Shown here: one piece after another, positions 17,523-26,134 of the stretch
Position numbering within the stretch: position 1 is the stretch's first letter
How the letters are laid out: each line of letters opens with the position of its first letter
Assembly (NCBI GenBank): GCA_963792655.1
Contig: CAWBWU010000003.1
Span: forward strand, 744,001-808,000
DNA: 64,000 nt
Direction of reading: 5' to 3'
Source: DOZZ01 sp963792655
GTDB lineage: Bacteria; Acidobacteriota; Terriglobia; Bryobacterales; Bryobacteraceae
Translations under genes and position numbers: made by a program
The notes under the pieces: model-generated
What the model was told of the DNA's origin: nothing
What the model saw: only the letters and a program-made list of their open reading frames with translations
The model's database searches: none

Positions 17523-18413
17523 ATGAGCGAATCTCTTTCGAACACTTTTGTTTCCGCAGTACAACGTGCGGCGTCGTCGGTAGTGGCCGTGCATGGCCGG
17601 CATCGCACTAATTCGAGCGGCATCTTATGGCGTGACGGCCTGGTGGTCACTTCCGATTCGGCGCTGCGCCGCGACGAACATCTACACATCACGCTACCCT
17701 CCGGCGAAACCGTGGCAGCCACGCTGAAAGGCCGCGACTCATCCACTGACCTTGCGGTTCTCGCCTACGAACATGCCGGCGCTGCCGCCGCTGCTTTCAC
17801 CCGCGAGAAGCTCCAGCCGGGTCAACTCATCTTCACCGTCGGGCGCACTCGTGACACGGGGCCGATTGCGACCATGGGCATCATCAGCGGCGTCGCGCAG
17901 AACTGGAGAACGTGGCGGGGTGGAAAGCTCGATGAGTTCGTGCGGCTGGATACTTCGATCTATCCGACTTCGATCGGCGGCGCGGTGGTAACGGCCGCAG
18001 GTGAACTGATCGGCATTGTCGCCGGTGGGCTCTCCCGAAGCTCAGTGCTGGCGATTACGGGTTCGACCATCGAACGAGTGGCAGATGGTCTCGCAACCAA
18101 AGGGCGCGTTGCACGTGGTTATCTCGGCGTCGGACTTCAGCCGGTGGGCATACCCGCTGCGTTGCAACAGGCACAGGAAACGGGAGTCATGGTCATCACC
18201 GTGGAAGACAATGGGCCGGCAGCCGCAGCCGGAATCATGATGGGTGACGTGCTGCTTGCCGTGGGTCAAGACCGCATCACCAGCGTAGAAGCGCTGCATG
18301 CGGCGCTTGATTCATCCTCTGTGGGCAAGCAACTGCCGTTGACGTATCTGCGCGCCGGCGCAGTTCAGCAAGCGACCGTCACCATTGCAGAGCGGCCTGT
18401 CAAATCCGAGTAA
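17523..18413 (+). CDS. HtrA/DegP-like protein with lost catalytic triad plus PDZ domain
   Basis: 296 residues. The S1C trypsin-like fold is followed by one PDZ domain from about residue 200 (ARGYLGVGLQPVG, GPAAAAGIMMGDVLLAVG). The catalytic positions are not HtrA-like: VVTNAHVV becomes VVTSDSAL (His to Ser, about residue 46), the Asp is kept in STDLAVL (about 76), and GNSGGP becomes TSIGGA (Ser to Ile, about 151). No signal peptide is apparent, so it may be cytoplasmic. It is therefore probably a pseudoprotease or peptide-binding scaffold. It precedes a LuxR-type gene whose receiver is also degenerate, with a hairpin between them. Confidence 0.82.
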   Translation: MSESLSNTFVSAVQRAASSVVAVHGRHRTNSSGILWRDGLVVTSDSALRRDEHLHITLPSGETVAATLKGRDSSTDLAVLAYEHAGAAAAAFTREKLQPGQLIFTVGRTRDTGPIATMGIISGVAQNWRTWRGGKLDEFVRLDTSIYPTSIGGAVVTAAGELIGIVAGGLSRSSVLAITGSTIERVADGLATKGRVARGYLGVGLQPVGIPAALQQAQETGVMVITVEDNGPAAAAGIMMGDVLLAVGQDRITSVEALHAALDSSSVGKQLPLTYLRAGAVQQATVTIAERPVKSE

Positions 18414-18424
18414 GTCTGTTGCAA

Positions 18425-18455
18425 GGCCCGGCCGGCAAATCTCGCCAGCCGGGCC
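18425..18455 (+). other. stem-loop between HtrA-like and LuxR-type genes
   Basis: GGCCCGGC (18425-18432) pairs with GCCGGGCC (18448-18455), with a further GG/CC pair inside and a ~9-base loop. There is no T run after it, so it is not a classical terminator. It may stabilise the upstream message or weaken read-through into the LuxR-type gene, which starts at 18474. Confidence 0.45.
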
Positions 18456-18473
18456 AATATCAGCCAAACTGTA

Positions 18474-19112
18474 ATGGCGACGACGACACCTAACCTTCCC
18501 ACGCGTGTCCTGATTGCAGCGCACTCGCCCATGCTTCGTGCGGGAATGGAAACCGTGGTGCGGCACAGTGCGGAGCTCTCGTTCGTAGGCGCGCTTACTT
18601 TGGATGAAGTGCGCGATGGCTTCGAAGAGATGCGCGCGGACCTGTTGTTAATCGCGCTTCCCGCGCTCGACGAAGAATGGCTCAGCACGCTATCTGAATA
18701 TGCGTTGCCGCTGGTTGTCTTGAGCGAGCTTCCGGATGCGGCAATTGCCAGTGCCGCAATGAGAACGAACGTTCAGGCGCTGCTGACAGCAGACTCGTCA
18801 GAACCAGAAATCCATGCAGCCATAGGGGCTGCCGCCGCTGGGTTACGCGTGATGAGCAGTAGCGTACTGGAACTGCTGTCGAACGGCCGCATTCGCACGG
18901 CACCAAAGCTGGATGAGCCGCTTAGCGCACGAGAGATGGAAGTGTTGACCTTACTGACCGAGGGGTTGAGCAATAAGCTGATTGCTTACCGGCTAGGCAT
19001 TTCGGAACATACGGCGAAGTTCCACGTAACTTCAGTAATGTCGAAGTTACAAGCAGCGAGCCGTACAGACGCAGTGATGCAAGCGGTGCGTCTGGGCTTA
19101 ATCTTAATCTAA
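18474..19112 (+). CDS. LuxR/NarL-type regulator with degenerate receiver domain
   Basis: 212 residues. The C-terminal LuxR helix-turn-helix is intact (LSAREMEVLTLLTEGLSN, YRLGISEHTAKFHV, about residues 146-205). The N-terminal ~120 residues fold like a response-regulator receiver (RVLIAAHSPMLRAGM), but the acidic pair is Ala-His (about residues 16-17) and the phospho-acceptor position in ADLLLIALP is Ala (about 61). It should not be phosphorylated in the usual way and may act constitutively or through protein contact. The HtrA-like gene upstream in the same direction is a possible partner. Confidence 0.82.
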   Translation: MATTTPNLPTRVLIAAHSPMLRAGMETVVRHSAELSFVGALTLDEVRDGFEEMRADLLLIALPALDEEWLSTLSEYALPLVVLSELPDAAIASAAMRTNVQALLTADSSEPEIHAAIGAAAAGLRVMSSSVLELLSNGRIRTAPKLDEPLSAREMEVLTLLTEGLSNKLIAYRLGISEHTAKFHVTSVMSKLQAASRTDAVMQAVRLGLILI

Positions 19113-19120
19113 CCCGCGAC

Positions 19121-19369
19121 TTAGCGGTGAGAAACTACAGGCTCCGCGGCAGTACCGGTGACCTGGTCGACAGCCTGGCCGACGCGCATGTCACGCCAGT
19201 TGTATGCAAACTCTTTGCCGCAATCGAGACAGACAACGTAAGTTCCATTGGTCCGCTTGGCACCGGAGTAATTGCTGCCCGATAACTGGCTACGACGCCC
19301 AGGAGTGATTGGAAAAGTCGTTCTCTGGTGGCTGCAGCCAAAGAATAGGTTAAGAAACGAATTGATCAT
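19121..19369 (-). CDS. small zinc-ribbon-like hypothetical protein
   Basis: 82 residues from MINSFLNLFFGCSHQ; this ATG has AAGGGAG upstream, so I prefer it to a start at 19399. Candidate metal ligands are Cys-x-His (FGCSH) near residue 12 and Cys-x2-Cys (VCLDCGKEF) near residue 48. The middle contains GRRSQLSGSNYSGAKRTNGTY. No family name recognised. The C-terminal tail is poorly conserved-looking. Between this gene and 19471 I see no other feature. Confidence 0.55.
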   Translation of the reverse strand: MINSFLNLFFGCSHQRTTFPITPGRRSQLSGSNYSGAKRTNGTYVVCLDCGKEFAYNWRDMRVGQAVDQVTGTAAEPVVSHR

Positions 19370-19470
19370 AGCTCCCTTGCCCCGATCCATTGGATACACC
19401 GGATCGTGATCTGGTTGCAGAAGGAAGCACGTAATGTGCCACGGGCTACAGAGTATGGATTAAAAAGCGT

Positions 19471-20457
19471 TCACCGCACGGGTGAGAGGCGCGCCGCAAT
19501 GTCCGATGCAATTTGCGAACCGTGAAATCTTCCGTTTTCAATAAATATTTCGTTCGTATGCATACCAGCGACGATGACCCCGGCCAGGTAAACACCTGAG
19601 CGAACGCTCTCTAGCGTCTTCTCATCGGTCTTGGGGCGCAATGACTTAGGATCTAGTACGATCCCGGTTTGTTCGAGGAAAGTCAGGTCCGGACGGTAGC
19701 CGACGAGCGCAAAAACGTAATCGTTGGCGATTTCTTTCTCGCCGTCGGGAGTAGCCAGGCGAACACTTCGCGGAAGAATTTCCACAATTTGGGAACGGAA
19801 GTAGCTCTTTACTTCGCCGAATTTGATGCGGTTCTCAATGTTGGGCTTGATCCAGTACTTCACTTTGCCTGAGATATGGTCGCCGCGATGCACCAGAGTG
19901 ACACGGGCGCCGGTCCAAAAAAGCTCAAGCGCGGCGATCGCGGCAGAGTTTTTGGCGCCAACCACCAGTACATCCTGATCGTAGTAGGGATGCGGCTCTT
20001 TGTAATAATGCAGAACCTTCGGCAGGTCCTCACCCGGCACGCCCAGGCGGTTCGCCACATCGTAGTACCCGATCGCCAGAATGACCTTGCGCGCCCGGTA
20101 GGTTTGCGGGATGCCGTCACGGTCCGTGCTGTGAATCTGGAAGTCTAGATCTTCACCGTCGATCGAATTGACGCGCTCGTACTGATGAACCGTGAGGCCG
20201 AAGTAATCTGCCACCCGGCGATAGTACTTCAGCGCTTCAATGCGATTCGGCTTTTCGTTGAGGCTGGTCATCGGTATGCCGCCGATCTCCAGCAGCTCCG
20301 GCGTGGTGAAGAAAACCAGATTCGTGGGGTAGTGGTAAATCGAGTTAACGATACAGCCCTTGTCGATGATCAGCGCGCTCAGCCCGAGCTTTTTGAGTTC
20401 GATGCCGCAAGCCAGGCCGGTCGGGCCCGCGCCTACGATCACCGCGTCGTAGATCAT
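19471..20457 (-). CDS. ypdA: YpdA-family bacillithiol-disulfide reductase-like flavoprotein
   Basis: 328 residues. An FAD Rossmann motif at the N-terminus (DAVIVGAGPTGLACGIELKK) and an NAD(P)H motif in the middle (VLVVGAKNSAAIAALEL) frame a thioredoxin-reductase-like fold without the CxxC pair. PTNLVFFTTPELLEIGG and HTNEIFIENGRFHG are typical of the YpdA (Bdr) family, thought to reduce oxidised bacillithiol. Its ATG overlaps the alaS stop by one base (TAATG at 20457), so it is translationally coupled to alaS. Confidence 0.88.
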   Translation of the reverse strand: MIYDAVIVGAGPTGLACGIELKKLGLSALIIDKGCIVNSIYHYPTNLVFFTTPELLEIGGIPMTSLNEKPNRIEALKYYRRVADYFGLTVHQYERVNSIDGEDLDFQIHSTDRDGIPQTYRARKVILAIGYYDVANRLGVPGEDLPKVLHYYKEPHPYYDQDVLVVGAKNSAAIAALELFWTGARVTLVHRGDHISGKVKYWIKPNIENRIKFGEVKSYFRSQIVEILPRSVRLATPDGEKEIANDYVFALVGYRPDLTFLEQTGIVLDPKSLRPKTDEKTLESVRSGVYLAGVIVAGMHTNEIFIENGRFHGSQIASDIAARLSPVR

Positions 20458-23096
20458 TACAAGCTCTTCTCGATGGAGTCGTTCGCGATCTGCAGCGCGG
20501 CCTCAAGCCCCGACGCGTCTTTGCCGCCGCCTTCAGCCAGATCGGGCCGGCCACCGCCTTTGCCTCCGACAGCCTGAGCCATGCTCCCGGTCAGCTTGCC
20601 CGCGTGAACTTTCGCGGTGAGATCTTTGGTAACCGCCGAGACGATGGAGACGCTGTTATCTTCGACTGACGCGAGCACCACAACCGCAGGCTTTAGCTTG
20701 TTGCGCAGCGAGTCAGCCAGTGAACGCATCTGCCCGCGATCCATGTGCTCCACGCGCGAGACGACGACGCGCACGCCATTGATCACGCGCGCCTTCTGTT
20801 CCATCTCGCCCGAAGCGGACTCGGCCAGCCGGGTCTTCAGCTGTTCGTTCTGGCGTTCGAGTGAACGATTCTCAGCCAGCATGCGTTCCACCTGTTCGAG
20901 CAGGTCGGTTTCCGACACCCGAATGGTCTGCGCGATACGGGTCAGCGCATCGGACGATTTCTGGAAGCGCTCGACGGCAGCTTCACCCGTAACCGCTTCA
21001 ATGCGCCGCACTCCCGCAGAGATACTGCTCTCTGAGACGATTTTGAATACGCCGATATCGCCGGCGCGCTGCACGTGAGTGCCGCCGCACAGCTCTTTGC
21101 TGAAGTCGGAGAGCGACACGACCCGTACCTCATCTCCATACTTCTCGCCGAAGAGCGCCATGGCTCCCGTAGCGATGGCTTGATCTATCGGCAGGATGTC
21201 GGTCGTGACCCGCGTGTTGGCGCGAATTTGCTCGTTCACGATGCGCTCGATCTCTTCTAGCTCTGCATGATCGACAGCGGTGAAGTGCGTGAAATCGAAA
21301 CGCAGGCGCGGCGGCTCCACAACGCTGCCTGCCTGCTTGACGTGAGTGCCCAGCACCTGTCGCAAAGCCGCGTGCATCAGGTGCGTGCCGGTGTGATTGC
21401 GCATGGTCGCTAGCCGGTCCGCTTCGGCAACTTCGCACACAAGCTCATCGCCTTCATGGATTGGAGCAACCAGGTTCACGCGATGCACGGTGAGACCCGG
21501 CACTGCGGGATAAGCCGTCTCGACAGTCCCGACGACTTCGCCGGCCGTGTTCTTCAGCGTGCCCCGATCGCCCACCTGACCACCGGTTTCCGCATAGAAG
21601 GGCGTTTGATCGAGGACCACTTCGAGCTGCGCGGGCGCGTCCTGCGAAGCAATGATCGACTGGTCTTTGATCAGCGCCAGCACCTTTGATCGTGCTTGCA
21701 AATGGTCATACCCAAGGAAGCGCGTGCGCCCATGGCGGGTTAACAGATCCTGATAGACCGGCGAGACCGCACCCTTTGCGGAACCCTTCCAACTGGCGCG
21801 CGCACGTTCACGTTGCTGGCGCATCTCCTGTTCAAAGCCTTCGAGATCGATCGCCAGCCCGCGTTCACGCGCCATCTCTTCCTGCTCATCGAGCGCGAGC
21901 CCGAAAGTGTCGTAGAGCCGGAAGGACACGCTGCCAGGCAACTTCGCGCCGCCGAGCTTAGCCGCTTCCTCGTGGAACATCTTTTCAGCCACCAGAAAGG
22001 TGGTGGCGTAGCGGTGTTCTTCGTCGCTGACCACGCGCGCGACACGCTGCACGCTCTCCATCAACTCGGGATAGCCCGGCCGCATCAACTCTGCGACGAA
22101 TCCTGTCAGCTCATGCAGGTAAGGCTGCTCGCGTCCGATGAGCCGCGCATTGCGCATCGCACGTCGCATGATCTTGCGCAGCACATAACCACGGCCGTCA
22201 TTCGCCGGAGTGATGCCGTCATGAATCAGAAAGGTGGTTGCGCGCGCATGGTCCGCATTGATGCGGAGCGCGGTGTCTACCTTCGCGTCATCGCCATAGG
22301 TCACGCCGAACATTTCCGCCGCGCGGTGAATGATGGGCAGCAGCAGGTCCGTATCGTAGTTCGACAGCTTGCCTTGCAGCACGGCAGCCAGACGTTCGAG
22401 GCCCATGCCGGTGTCGATGGACGGCCGCGGCAACGGCGTCATCACGCCCGAGATGTCTTTGTTGAACTGCATGAAGACCAGGTTCCACACTTCGACAAAG
22501 CGGCCGCCGCCATCGAGGGGGAACGCTTCGTCTTCGCGGCCGGCTTCGGCGGCCTCAGGACCTAGATCGTAATGAATTTCAGAGCACGGTCCGCACGGCC
22601 CGGTCTCGCCCATCTGCCAGAAGTTGTCTTTTTCATCGAGCCGGAAAATGCGCTCTTTGGGAACGCCCGCAACGGATTGCCAGAGCTGTTCCGCCTCATC
22701 ATCTTCGCGGAAGACAGTGATGTAGAGCTTCTCTTTGTCGAGTCCGAACTCGCGTGTCAGCAAGTCCCAGGCAAAGCTGATCGCATCTGCCTTGAAATAA
22801 TCGCCGAACGAAAAGTTGCCCAGCATCTCAAAGAACGTATGGTGGCGGCGAGTGTAGCCGACGTTCTCGAGATCGTTATGTTTGCCCCCGGCGCGCACAC
22901 ATTTCTGTGAGCTCGCGGCGCGCACATAATCGCGCTTTTCAAGTCCCTGAAAAACTTCCTTGAACTGATTCATGCCGGCGTTGGCAAACAGCAGCGTGGG
23001 ATCGTTGGCAGGCGCCAGCGAGGAACTGCGAACCACGCGGTGTCCGCGAGCTGCAAAGAAGTCGAGAAAACGCTGGCGTATGTCGTTGCCGGTCAC
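20457..23096 (-). CDS. alaS: alanyl-tRNA synthetase
   Basis: 879 residues, full length, GTG start with AAAAGGA upstream. The catalytic domain begins IRQRFLDFFAARGH with FANAGMNQFKEVFQG; the editing domain carries the zinc/editing motifs NHTGTHLMHAAL (HxxxH, about residue 575) and ELCGGTHVQ (CxxxH, about 675); a C-Ala/DHHA1 domain with a coiled coil (LLEQVERMLAENRSLE) and glycine-rich VGGKGGGRPDLAEGGG closes the protein. It charges tRNA-Ala and clears Ser/Gly mischarges. No frame breaks. Confidence 0.98.
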   Translation of the reverse strand: MTGNDIRQRFLDFFAARGHRVVRSSSLAPANDPTLLFANAGMNQFKEVFQGLEKRDYVRAASSQKCVRAGGKHNDLENVGYTRRHHTFFEMLGNFSFGDYFKADAISFAWDLLTREFGLDKEKLYITVFREDDEAEQLWQSVAGVPKERIFRLDEKDNFWQMGETGPCGPCSEIHYDLGPEAAEAGREDEAFPLDGGGRFVEVWNLVFMQFNKDISGVMTPLPRPSIDTGMGLERLAAVLQGKLSNYDTDLLLPIIHRAAEMFGVTYGDDAKVDTALRINADHARATTFLIHDGITPANDGRGYVLRKIMRRAMRNARLIGREQPYLHELTGFVAELMRPGYPELMESVQRVARVVSDEEHRYATTFLVAEKMFHEEAAKLGGAKLPGSVSFRLYDTFGLALDEQEEMARERGLAIDLEGFEQEMRQQRERARASWKGSAKGAVSPVYQDLLTRHGRTRFLGYDHLQARSKVLALIKDQSIIASQDAPAQLEVVLDQTPFYAETGGQVGDRGTLKNTAGEVVGTVETAYPAVPGLTVHRVNLVAPIHEGDELVCEVAEADRLATMRNHTGTHLMHAALRQVLGTHVKQAGSVVEPPRLRFDFTHFTAVDHAELEEIERIVNEQIRANTRVTTDILPIDQAIATGAMALFGEKYGDEVRVVSLSDFSKELCGGTHVQRAGDIGVFKIVSESSISAGVRRIEAVTGEAAVERFQKSSDALTRIAQTIRVSETDLLEQVERMLAENRSLERQNEQLKTRLAESASGEMEQKARVINGVRVVVSRVEHMDRGQMRSLADSLRNKLKPAVVVLASVEDNSVSIVSAVTKDLTAKVHAGKLTGSMAQAVGGKGGGRPDLAEGGGKDASGLEAALQIANDSIEKSL

Positions 23097-23146
23097 AAAC
23101 GTCCTTTTGTTAATGGGATACCTCGATTATCGCAGAGCGCCGCGCC

Positions 23147-23686
23147 GTGCCAGACTGGTCTTCGATGAAGATGATTTCCTCGAAAGAAGTGTACCGGTGC
23201 GGCCTGTTTCGCGTGACGGAAGACGACGCGATGGAGGGCGACTTCGAAATCAAACGTTCCATCGTGCGTCATATCGGCTCCGCGGTCATGATGGCCGTCG
23301 ATGAGAAGAAGCGCGTGCTGCTGGTGCGGCAGTTCCGTTTGCCGGCCGAGAACTTCCTGTGGGAGCTACCTGCCGGACGGCTGGATGAAGGCGAGACGCC
23401 GCTGCAAGCCGCCAAACGCGAGCTGAAAGAAGAAACCGGCTACAAAGCCAAGAAGTGGCAGAAGCTCACTTCGTACTTCCCCAGCCCGGGCTTTCTTCAG
23501 GAGAGAATGACGATCTTTCTCGCCACGGAGCTCACTGCCGGCGAAGCAACGCCGATGGAAGACGAGCGCATCGAGTGCCGCTGGTTCAGCCGGCGCGAAC
23601 TCGATGAATTGATTCGCGCCGGGAAAGTGGAAGACGGGAAGACGATGATCGGCTTCCTGCTTTGGAAACAATTGCGCGCGACTTAG
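23147..23686 (+). CDS. NUDIX hydrolase, ADP-ribose pyrophosphatase-like
   Basis: 179 residues from a GTG at 23147; an ATG at 23165 is an equally plausible start. The Nudix box GRLDEGETPLQAAKRELK followed by EETGY fits G-x5-E-x7-REx2EExG. The upstream LLVRQFRLPAENFLWELP block and downstream SPGFLQERMTIFLA (with the Pro and Glu typical of ADPRase) point to ADP-ribose or related nucleotide-sugar diphosphates. Its stop codon overlaps the convergent esterase stop by two bases (23684-23685). Confidence 0.85.
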   Translation: MPDWSSMKMISSKEVYRCGLFRVTEDDAMEGDFEIKRSIVRHIGSAVMMAVDEKKRVLLVRQFRLPAENFLWELPAGRLDEGETPLQAAKRELKEETGYKAKKWQKLTSYFPSPGFLQERMTIFLATELTAGEATPMEDERIECRWFSRRELDELIRAGKVEDGKTMIGFLLWKQLRAT

Positions 23687-24807
23687 TTTTTGCCCGCGAT
23701 TGGATAACCCTGCCAGATGTATTGAAGCGCTTCTGGCAACGTCTGCATTTTGACGCCGCGGTCGCAATGGCTGGCGTTCTTCGCAAACACGAACTGGTAG
23801 TGATAACCTTTCGCGGCTAACACGCGCGCCATATTCTCGTTGGCGACCACCCAGTCATGCATGTTGTCTTTCATGATGTTGGGGTTGAACAGATCGCGAT
23901 CGCCCACTTCCATCCAGATGCGCAGCGGCTTGGCCGGGCTGTTCGAGATCAGGCTGTGATGGAACTCCCAAGCGCCGCCGGGCGTTGCTTCGCTCCAGGG
24001 CCACTGCTGATTGACGTAGGTGCCGGAGTACGTCAGCACGCGGTGATACCACTCCGGGTGATACCAGGCCATGATCATGGCGGCAGATCCGCCCGAGCTG
24101 CAGCCCATCGTCGCGCGCGCGTCGGGGTCTTTGGTCAGCTTCACGTTCGCTTGCTTCTCTACGAGCGGAAGCACTTCGTTCTCCACGAACTCTGCATACA
24201 GGCCCGACATAGTGTCGTACTCGAGCCCGCGCTGGCTCCCTTGTGCGTCGCCACTTCCGTTACCGATCGAGATTCCGATCATCGCAGGCAGACGGTGGTC
24301 CGCAATCAACGCGTCGAGCGCCTTGAACAGCGACGGGTCAGGACCATCCGCGCCAACGATGAACGGCGCGAGGCTGCCCGCGACATAGCTCTTTGGAACA
24401 TAGACGGAAACTTTGCGTGTGTAGGCTGCGGCGTGGCTGGTTGTGACGTTCAGCTTAGCTGGATTAGCCGGATCGGCCGTGCCGAAAGTACTCGGCTCGC
24501 GCGCGATGCCGGGGTAGGTCTTACTTGCGGTGGATTCCATCGTGAAGTTGATCACGGTGCCTTGCGAGATGCTATCGATCGGGGATACCTCTGGCGCGGC
24601 GGTGTGAGTCGGGCCGATGACAAAGTTCCCATCCGCGGTAGCTGGCGGAACTGCGCCATCCGGTAAATCCTTGGAGTCGACGTAGCCCGGCGTGTGCGGA
24701 TCGCGCGTCGGCGGCACCGGGCGTGCGGGCCGCGGCGCTGCGGGAGTCTGCGCAAAAAGCGTCGTGCAAAAAGTGGAGAAGAGTGCGAACTGCGAGAGTC
24801 TGCCCAT
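23683..24807 (-). CDS. secreted enterochelin-esterase/feruloyl-esterase-like hydrolase
   Basis: 374 residues with a signal peptide (residues 1-20) and a proline-rich linker. The Esterase D/Fes-like fold includes RKVSVYVPKSYVAG, the nucleophile elbow GCSSGGSAAM (about residue 214), an acid candidate in MEVGDRDLF, and a His in NASHCDRG. The family cleaves ester-linked siderophores, feruloyl sugars or trehalose esters; the substrate is not decided here. Although Fes-like, it lies far from the peptide synthetase cluster. Confidence 0.8.
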   Translation of the reverse strand: MGRLSQFALFSTFCTTLFAQTPAAPRPARPVPPTRDPHTPGYVDSKDLPDGAVPPATADGNFVIGPTHTAAPEVSPIDSISQGTVINFTMESTASKTYPGIAREPSTFGTADPANPAKLNVTTSHAAAYTRKVSVYVPKSYVAGSLAPFIVGADGPDPSLFKALDALIADHRLPAMIGISIGNGSGDAQGSQRGLEYDTMSGLYAEFVENEVLPLVEKQANVKLTKDPDARATMGCSSGGSAAMIMAWYHPEWYHRVLTYSGTYVNQQWPWSEATPGGAWEFHHSLISNSPAKPLRIWMEVGDRDLFNPNIMKDNMHDWVVANENMARVLAAKGYHYQFVFAKNASHCDRGVKMQTLPEALQYIWQGYPIAGKN

Positions 24808-24905
24808 AAATTTAGATTGATCTTATACCAAGTTGCGAAGCCCCCTGCGCGCTCCGATTGACGAGTCGCACTGAATGCGTGCGCGAGCCGTTATACTGCG
24901 AAACT

Positions 24906-26117
24906 ATGCTGTCCCGTCGCCACGCGATTGCCGTCTCCGCCTTTTTCTCTGCGACGCGCAGACTCGCCGGCGCAGAAGCACTCCGTCCTAATGGAACGGC
25001 GGACATTTCGCGAGTCCTGGAGGCTGCGGTTGCCCGCGGCGACACTGCGGGAGTCGTCTCCGCGGTGGTGGGGCGCGGTGGCTTGCTTTACTCCGGCTCT
25101 GCCGGAAAGGCAAACACGAACGACATCTTCAGCATCGCTTCCATGACGAAGCCCGTGACTTCCGTCGCCATCATGATGCTGATCGAACAGGGCAAGCTGA
25201 AATTGGATGATACTGTGTCGCAGTATCTTCCGGGGTTCGACCATCTTCAGGTGCTGACAAAGCTCGATGACACAGATGGAAAAGTTGAAACACGTCCAGC
25301 TACCGTAGCGCTGACCGTTCGCCATCTTCTGACGCACACCTCTGGCTTTGCTTATCCGTTCTGCAACACGACCGAAACGCGGCTCGTGAAAGTCACGAAG
25401 AAGACTGAATTCGAGACGCCGCTGCTGAACGATCCCGGCCGGCAGTGGCTGTACAGTCCCAGCACCCGCCTGTTGGGCCAGATTGTCGAAAAGATTTCGG
25501 GCAACACACTCGAAGATTTCTTCCAGAAAAACATCCTGGTGCCGCTGGGCATGATGGACACTTCGTTCGCCGTGGCGCAGGAAAAGCAATCGCGCGTTGC
25601 AGCGAAGTACCGGCGCGTGAATGGCGCGTTGCAACCCATGAGCATGGGCACCGCTCCGTCTACTCCCAAACCTCCGTTCCTCGGCGATGGAGGACTTTAT
25701 TCCACTGCCGCAGATTACGCGCGCTTCATTCAGATGTTCCTGAACGCCGGACGTTTTGGATCGACCCGGATTCTGAGCGAGAGCTCAGTCAAGATGATGG
25801 GGCAGAACCAGATCGGCGACGCGTTCGTGGAACAACAAGCCGGTCCGGATCAGAGCTTTGCCAAGCCGTTTCCGCTGGGAGCCGGACGCGACAAGTTCGG
25901 CCTTGGTTTCCAGATTGCGGCTGCAGGTCCCGATGGCGGGAAATTCCGCAGCCCGGGCAGTATGAGCTGGGCGGGCATCTTCAACACCGAGTTCTGGATC
26001 GATCCGGTGAAGCACATCGGCGGCGTCCAGATGATGCAGTCGCTTCCCTTCTATGACGATGGCGCCATCCGCACCCTGCGCGATTTCGAAGAAGCGGTCT
26101 ATCGCAACTTGCGTTGA
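24906..26117 (+). CDS. serine beta-lactamase-like hydrolase (class C/EstB type)
   Basis: 403 residues from ATG 24906 (MLSRRHAIAVSAFFSA), preferred over an upstream start because it begins an export leader. The nucleophile motif SMTK occurs in FSIASMTKPVTS (about residue 90). The tyrosine motif is YSP in WLYSPSTRLLG rather than Y-x-N. The C-terminal GSMSWAGIFNTEFWIDP replaces KTG, as in EstB-type esterases and D-aminopeptidases. Most such proteins are esterases, not resistance enzymes. Convergent with the LigD-type gene, 17 bp apart. Confidence 0.82.
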   Translation: MLSRRHAIAVSAFFSATRRLAGAEALRPNGTADISRVLEAAVARGDTAGVVSAVVGRGGLLYSGSAGKANTNDIFSIASMTKPVTSVAIMMLIEQGKLKLDDTVSQYLPGFDHLQVLTKLDDTDGKVETRPATVALTVRHLLTHTSGFAYPFCNTTETRLVKVTKKTEFETPLLNDPGRQWLYSPSTRLLGQIVEKISGNTLEDFFQKNILVPLGMMDTSFAVAQEKQSRVAAKYRRVNGALQPMSMGTAPSTPKPPFLGDGGLYSTAADYARFIQMFLNAGRFGSTRILSESSVKMMGQNQIGDAFVEQQAGPDQSFAKPFPLGAGRDKFGLGFQIAAAGPDGGKFRSPGSMSWAGIFNTEFWIDPVKHIGGVQMMQSLPFYDDGAIRTLRDFEEAVYRNLR

Positions 26118-26134
26118 GGGATGGCCGGGCGGGC

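Noticed and set aside
23683..24807. Siderophore (enterochelin) esterase linked to the NRPS product
   Set aside because: The family is broad, the gene is over 16 kb from the cluster, and nothing else ties it to iron uptake.
24906..26117. Antibiotic-resistance beta-lactamase
   Set aside because: Motifs (YSP and WAG in place of YxN and KTG) fit EstB-type esterases better than resistance enzymes.
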